This document shows, piece by piece, positions 62,566-64,000 of a stretch of DNA of 64,000 nucleotides. Under the pieces are notes generated by a model that did not search any database, was not told where the DNA came from, and saw only the letters and a program-made list of their open reading frames with translations. Each line of letters starts with the position of its first letter. The stretch's first letter is position 1. The stretch is from the NCBI RefSeq assembly GCF_003664035.1, contig NZ_RCCK01000011.1, positions 744,001 through 808,000 of the forward strand, written 5' to 3'. The position numbers and the translations under genes are program-made. This DNA comes from Pedobacter alluvionis. GTDB taxonomy: Bacteria; Bacteroidota; Bacteroidia; Sphingobacteriales; Sphingobacteriaceae.

Positions 62566-64000
62566 ATGAACAAATCCCTTTCTGCACAAGAAACAAAAAG
62601 ATATAGTTTACTCATCTGGAAAATACTGATCGGCGGAATTGCGCTCTTCGCTATCTTCATTTCGATGATCGGATTAGGTCTTTTTGGTGCACTACCCTCT
62701 TTCAGAGACATAGAACACCCGAAAAGCAATCAGGCTTCCGAAATTATTGCCGAAGATGGTCGTCCCTTAGGCACTTATTTTGTTCAGAACAGATCGAATG
62801 TTACTTATAAAGACATTTCTGAAAATGTAATTAACGGATTAATTGCGACAGAAGATACGCGTTTTAAAGAGCATTCGGGCATAGATTTTAAACGTACGTT
62901 CACCATTATCGGTTATAATTTAATTGGCAAAAAACAAGGTGCAAGTACCATTACTCAACAATTGGCTAAAAATCTTTTTCCACGCGAATCGAACCTTAAT
63001 TTTTTCTCCCTGGTATTAACTAAGTTTAAAGAGTGGATTGTTGCTGTTAAACTGGAACGCAACTATACCAAAGAAGAAATTATAACCATGTATTTAAATA
63101 CGGTCGATTTTGGTAACCAGGCTTATGGTATTAAATCGGCAGCCAGGGTTTATTTCAATACCACTCCTGATAAATTAACCTTAACCCAGGCAGCAACCTT
63201 AGTGGGCATGCAAAAAGGGATAACTATGTATTCGCCAACGCGTCATCCTGAGCGCTCGAGAGATCGTAGAAATACTGTAATGGCTTTGATGGTCAAAGCT
63301 GAGCTCTTAACCCAGGCGGAATTTGATGAACAAAAAGACAAACCCTTAAACCTGCATTTCAATGCCGCAACCGTTAATGATGGTATTGCACCATATTTCC
63401 GTTCGGTATTGAAAAATGACATCAAAAACATTTTTCAGGAGCAGTCGATTACTAAACCGGATGGTACACCTTACGATTTAGACCGCGATGGTTTGAAAAT
63501 TTATACCACATTAAATTATGACATGCAGGTATACGCCGAGGAAGCACAAAAAGAATATATGAAAGTGCTACAAGCACAGTTTATCGCCAGCTGGAAAGGC
63601 AGAAATCCTTTTAAGGATAAAGCTTTACAGATTGAGCAGGGCGTTAAAAGATCAGACCGTTATAAATCGTTAAAACTGGAAGGTAAATCAGACGATGAAA
63701 TTAAAGATGATTTCAACACCAAAACAGAAATGACCATTTTTACCTGGAAAGGTAACATTGATACGGTAATGAAACCCATCGATTCGGTACGTTATTACAA
63801 AATGCTTTTGCGTAATGCCATGATGACGATGGACCCAACCAATGGACATGTGAAAGCATGGGTTGGTGGAATTAATTACGAACACTTTAAATACGATCAG
63901 GTTAAAATGGGAACCCGTCAGGTCGGTTCAACAGCAAAACCATTTACCTATGCAGTAGCCATTGAAAATGGTTATTCACCTTGTTATACTGTACCAAATG
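62566..64000 (+). CDS. Class A penicillin-binding protein (PBP1A-like), 3' end beyond the window
   Basis: The first 478 residues of a bifunctional peptidoglycan synthase. One anchor helix lies at about 20-42. The glycosyltransferase 51 motifs are ATEDTRFKEHSGIDF (catalytic Glu near 96), GASTITQQLAKNLF (about 125-138) and KLERNYTKEEIITMYLNTV. A linker with EAQKEYMKVLQAQF leads into the transpeptidase domain, whose SxxK motif is visible as RQVGSTAKP with Ser near 455. The gene is cut at position 64000. Confidence 0.95.
   Translation, partial: MNKSLSAQETKRYSLLIWKILIGGIALFAIFISMIGLGLFGALPSFRDIEHPKSNQASEIIAEDGRPLGTYFVQNRSNVTYKDISENVINGLIATEDTRFKEHSGIDFKRTFTIIGYNLIGKKQGASTITQQLAKNLFPRESNLNFFSLVLTKFKEWIVAVKLERNYTKEEIITMYLNTVDFGNQAYGIKSAARVYFNTTPDKLTLTQAATLVGMQKGITMYSPTRHPERSRDRRNTVMALMVKAELLTQAEFDEQKDKPLNLHFNAATVNDGIAPYFRSVLKNDIKNIFQEQSITKPDGTPYDLDRDGLKIYTTLNYDMQVYAEEAQKEYMKVLQAQFIASWKGRNPFKDKALQIEQGVKRSDRYKSLKLEGKSDDEIKDDFNTKTEMTIFTWKGNIDTVMKPIDSVRYYKMLLRNAMMTMDPTNGHVKAWVGGINYEHFKYDQVKMGTRQVGSTAKPFTYAVAIENGYSPCYTVPN

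Overview
This window looks like a chromosomal segment of an aerobic Bacteroidota bacterium, most likely Sphingobacteriaceae and close to Pedobacter. The reasons are the low-GC DNA, a SusC-type TonB-dependent receptor with its FecR and ECF sigma partners, an alternative complex III (Act) fused by gene order to an aa3-type cytochrome oxidase, an AtpB with a long periplasmic leader, many lipoproteins, TANNTTTG-like promoter elements and a PorW/SprE-like protein of the type IX secretion system. The genus is an inference; no rRNA or tRNA gene was seen.

Layout. 1-5.8 kb: ECF sigma factor, FecR-type anti-sigma factor and a SusC receptor with an STN signalling domain (minus strand); a SusD partner probably begins at the left edge. 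5.9-22.5 kb: a minus-strand respiratory gene run, actA-actB-actC-actD-actE-actF, oxidase subunits II and I, heme A synthase, heme O synthase, two subunit III-like proteins, subunit IV, a Sco-like protein and a DUF420 protein, closed by a terminator near 5.94 kb. An internal terminator lies after subunit I. 22.8-36 kb: a deoxyhypusine synthase family enzyme, an outer membrane barrel, a methyltransferase with a DUF1345 protein, a SirB1-like protein, GH18 and GH16 glycosidases, a CAP lipoprotein, an alpha/beta hydrolase, prfB with its programmed +1 frameshift, an M20 amidohydrolase and an NHL propeller lipoprotein. 36-44 kb: pgi, an M16 peptidase pair and a cytochrome c / YceI / DUF5777 trio. 44-52.5 kb: an orphan OppC-like permease, a GT2 glycosyltransferase and a UPF0104 membrane protein that overlap each other, ruvC, a DUF4349 lipoprotein, an e(P4)-type phosphatase, a lipoprotein of unknown function and a DUF4143 ATPase. 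52.7-58.9 kb: ATP synthase genes atpZ-like, an AtpI-like gene, atpB, E, F, H, A and G; atpD and atpC are not here. 59-64 kb: a PorW/SprE-like lipoprotein, an unknown lipoprotein and the start of a class A penicillin-binding protein.

The Act complex, oxidase and ATP synthase together encode the lower aerobic chain: quinol oxidation, oxygen reduction and ATP synthesis, with heme A and copper-site assembly genes alongside.

Most genes are ordinary. The less ordinary material is mainly between genes. Four gaps inside the ATP synthase operon hold inverted repeats, three of them built from short repeated words; a C9A7/T8G8 homopolymer hairpin sits between two divergent genes; a 32-bp tandem repeat precedes the DUF4143 ATPase; and dispersed repeat families crowd 23.8-26.0 and 49.1 kb. 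Among proteins, the Sco-like protein that lacks the copper-binding cysteines and the actA product with an extra N-terminal heme domain deserve attention. I found no clear new multi-gene system.
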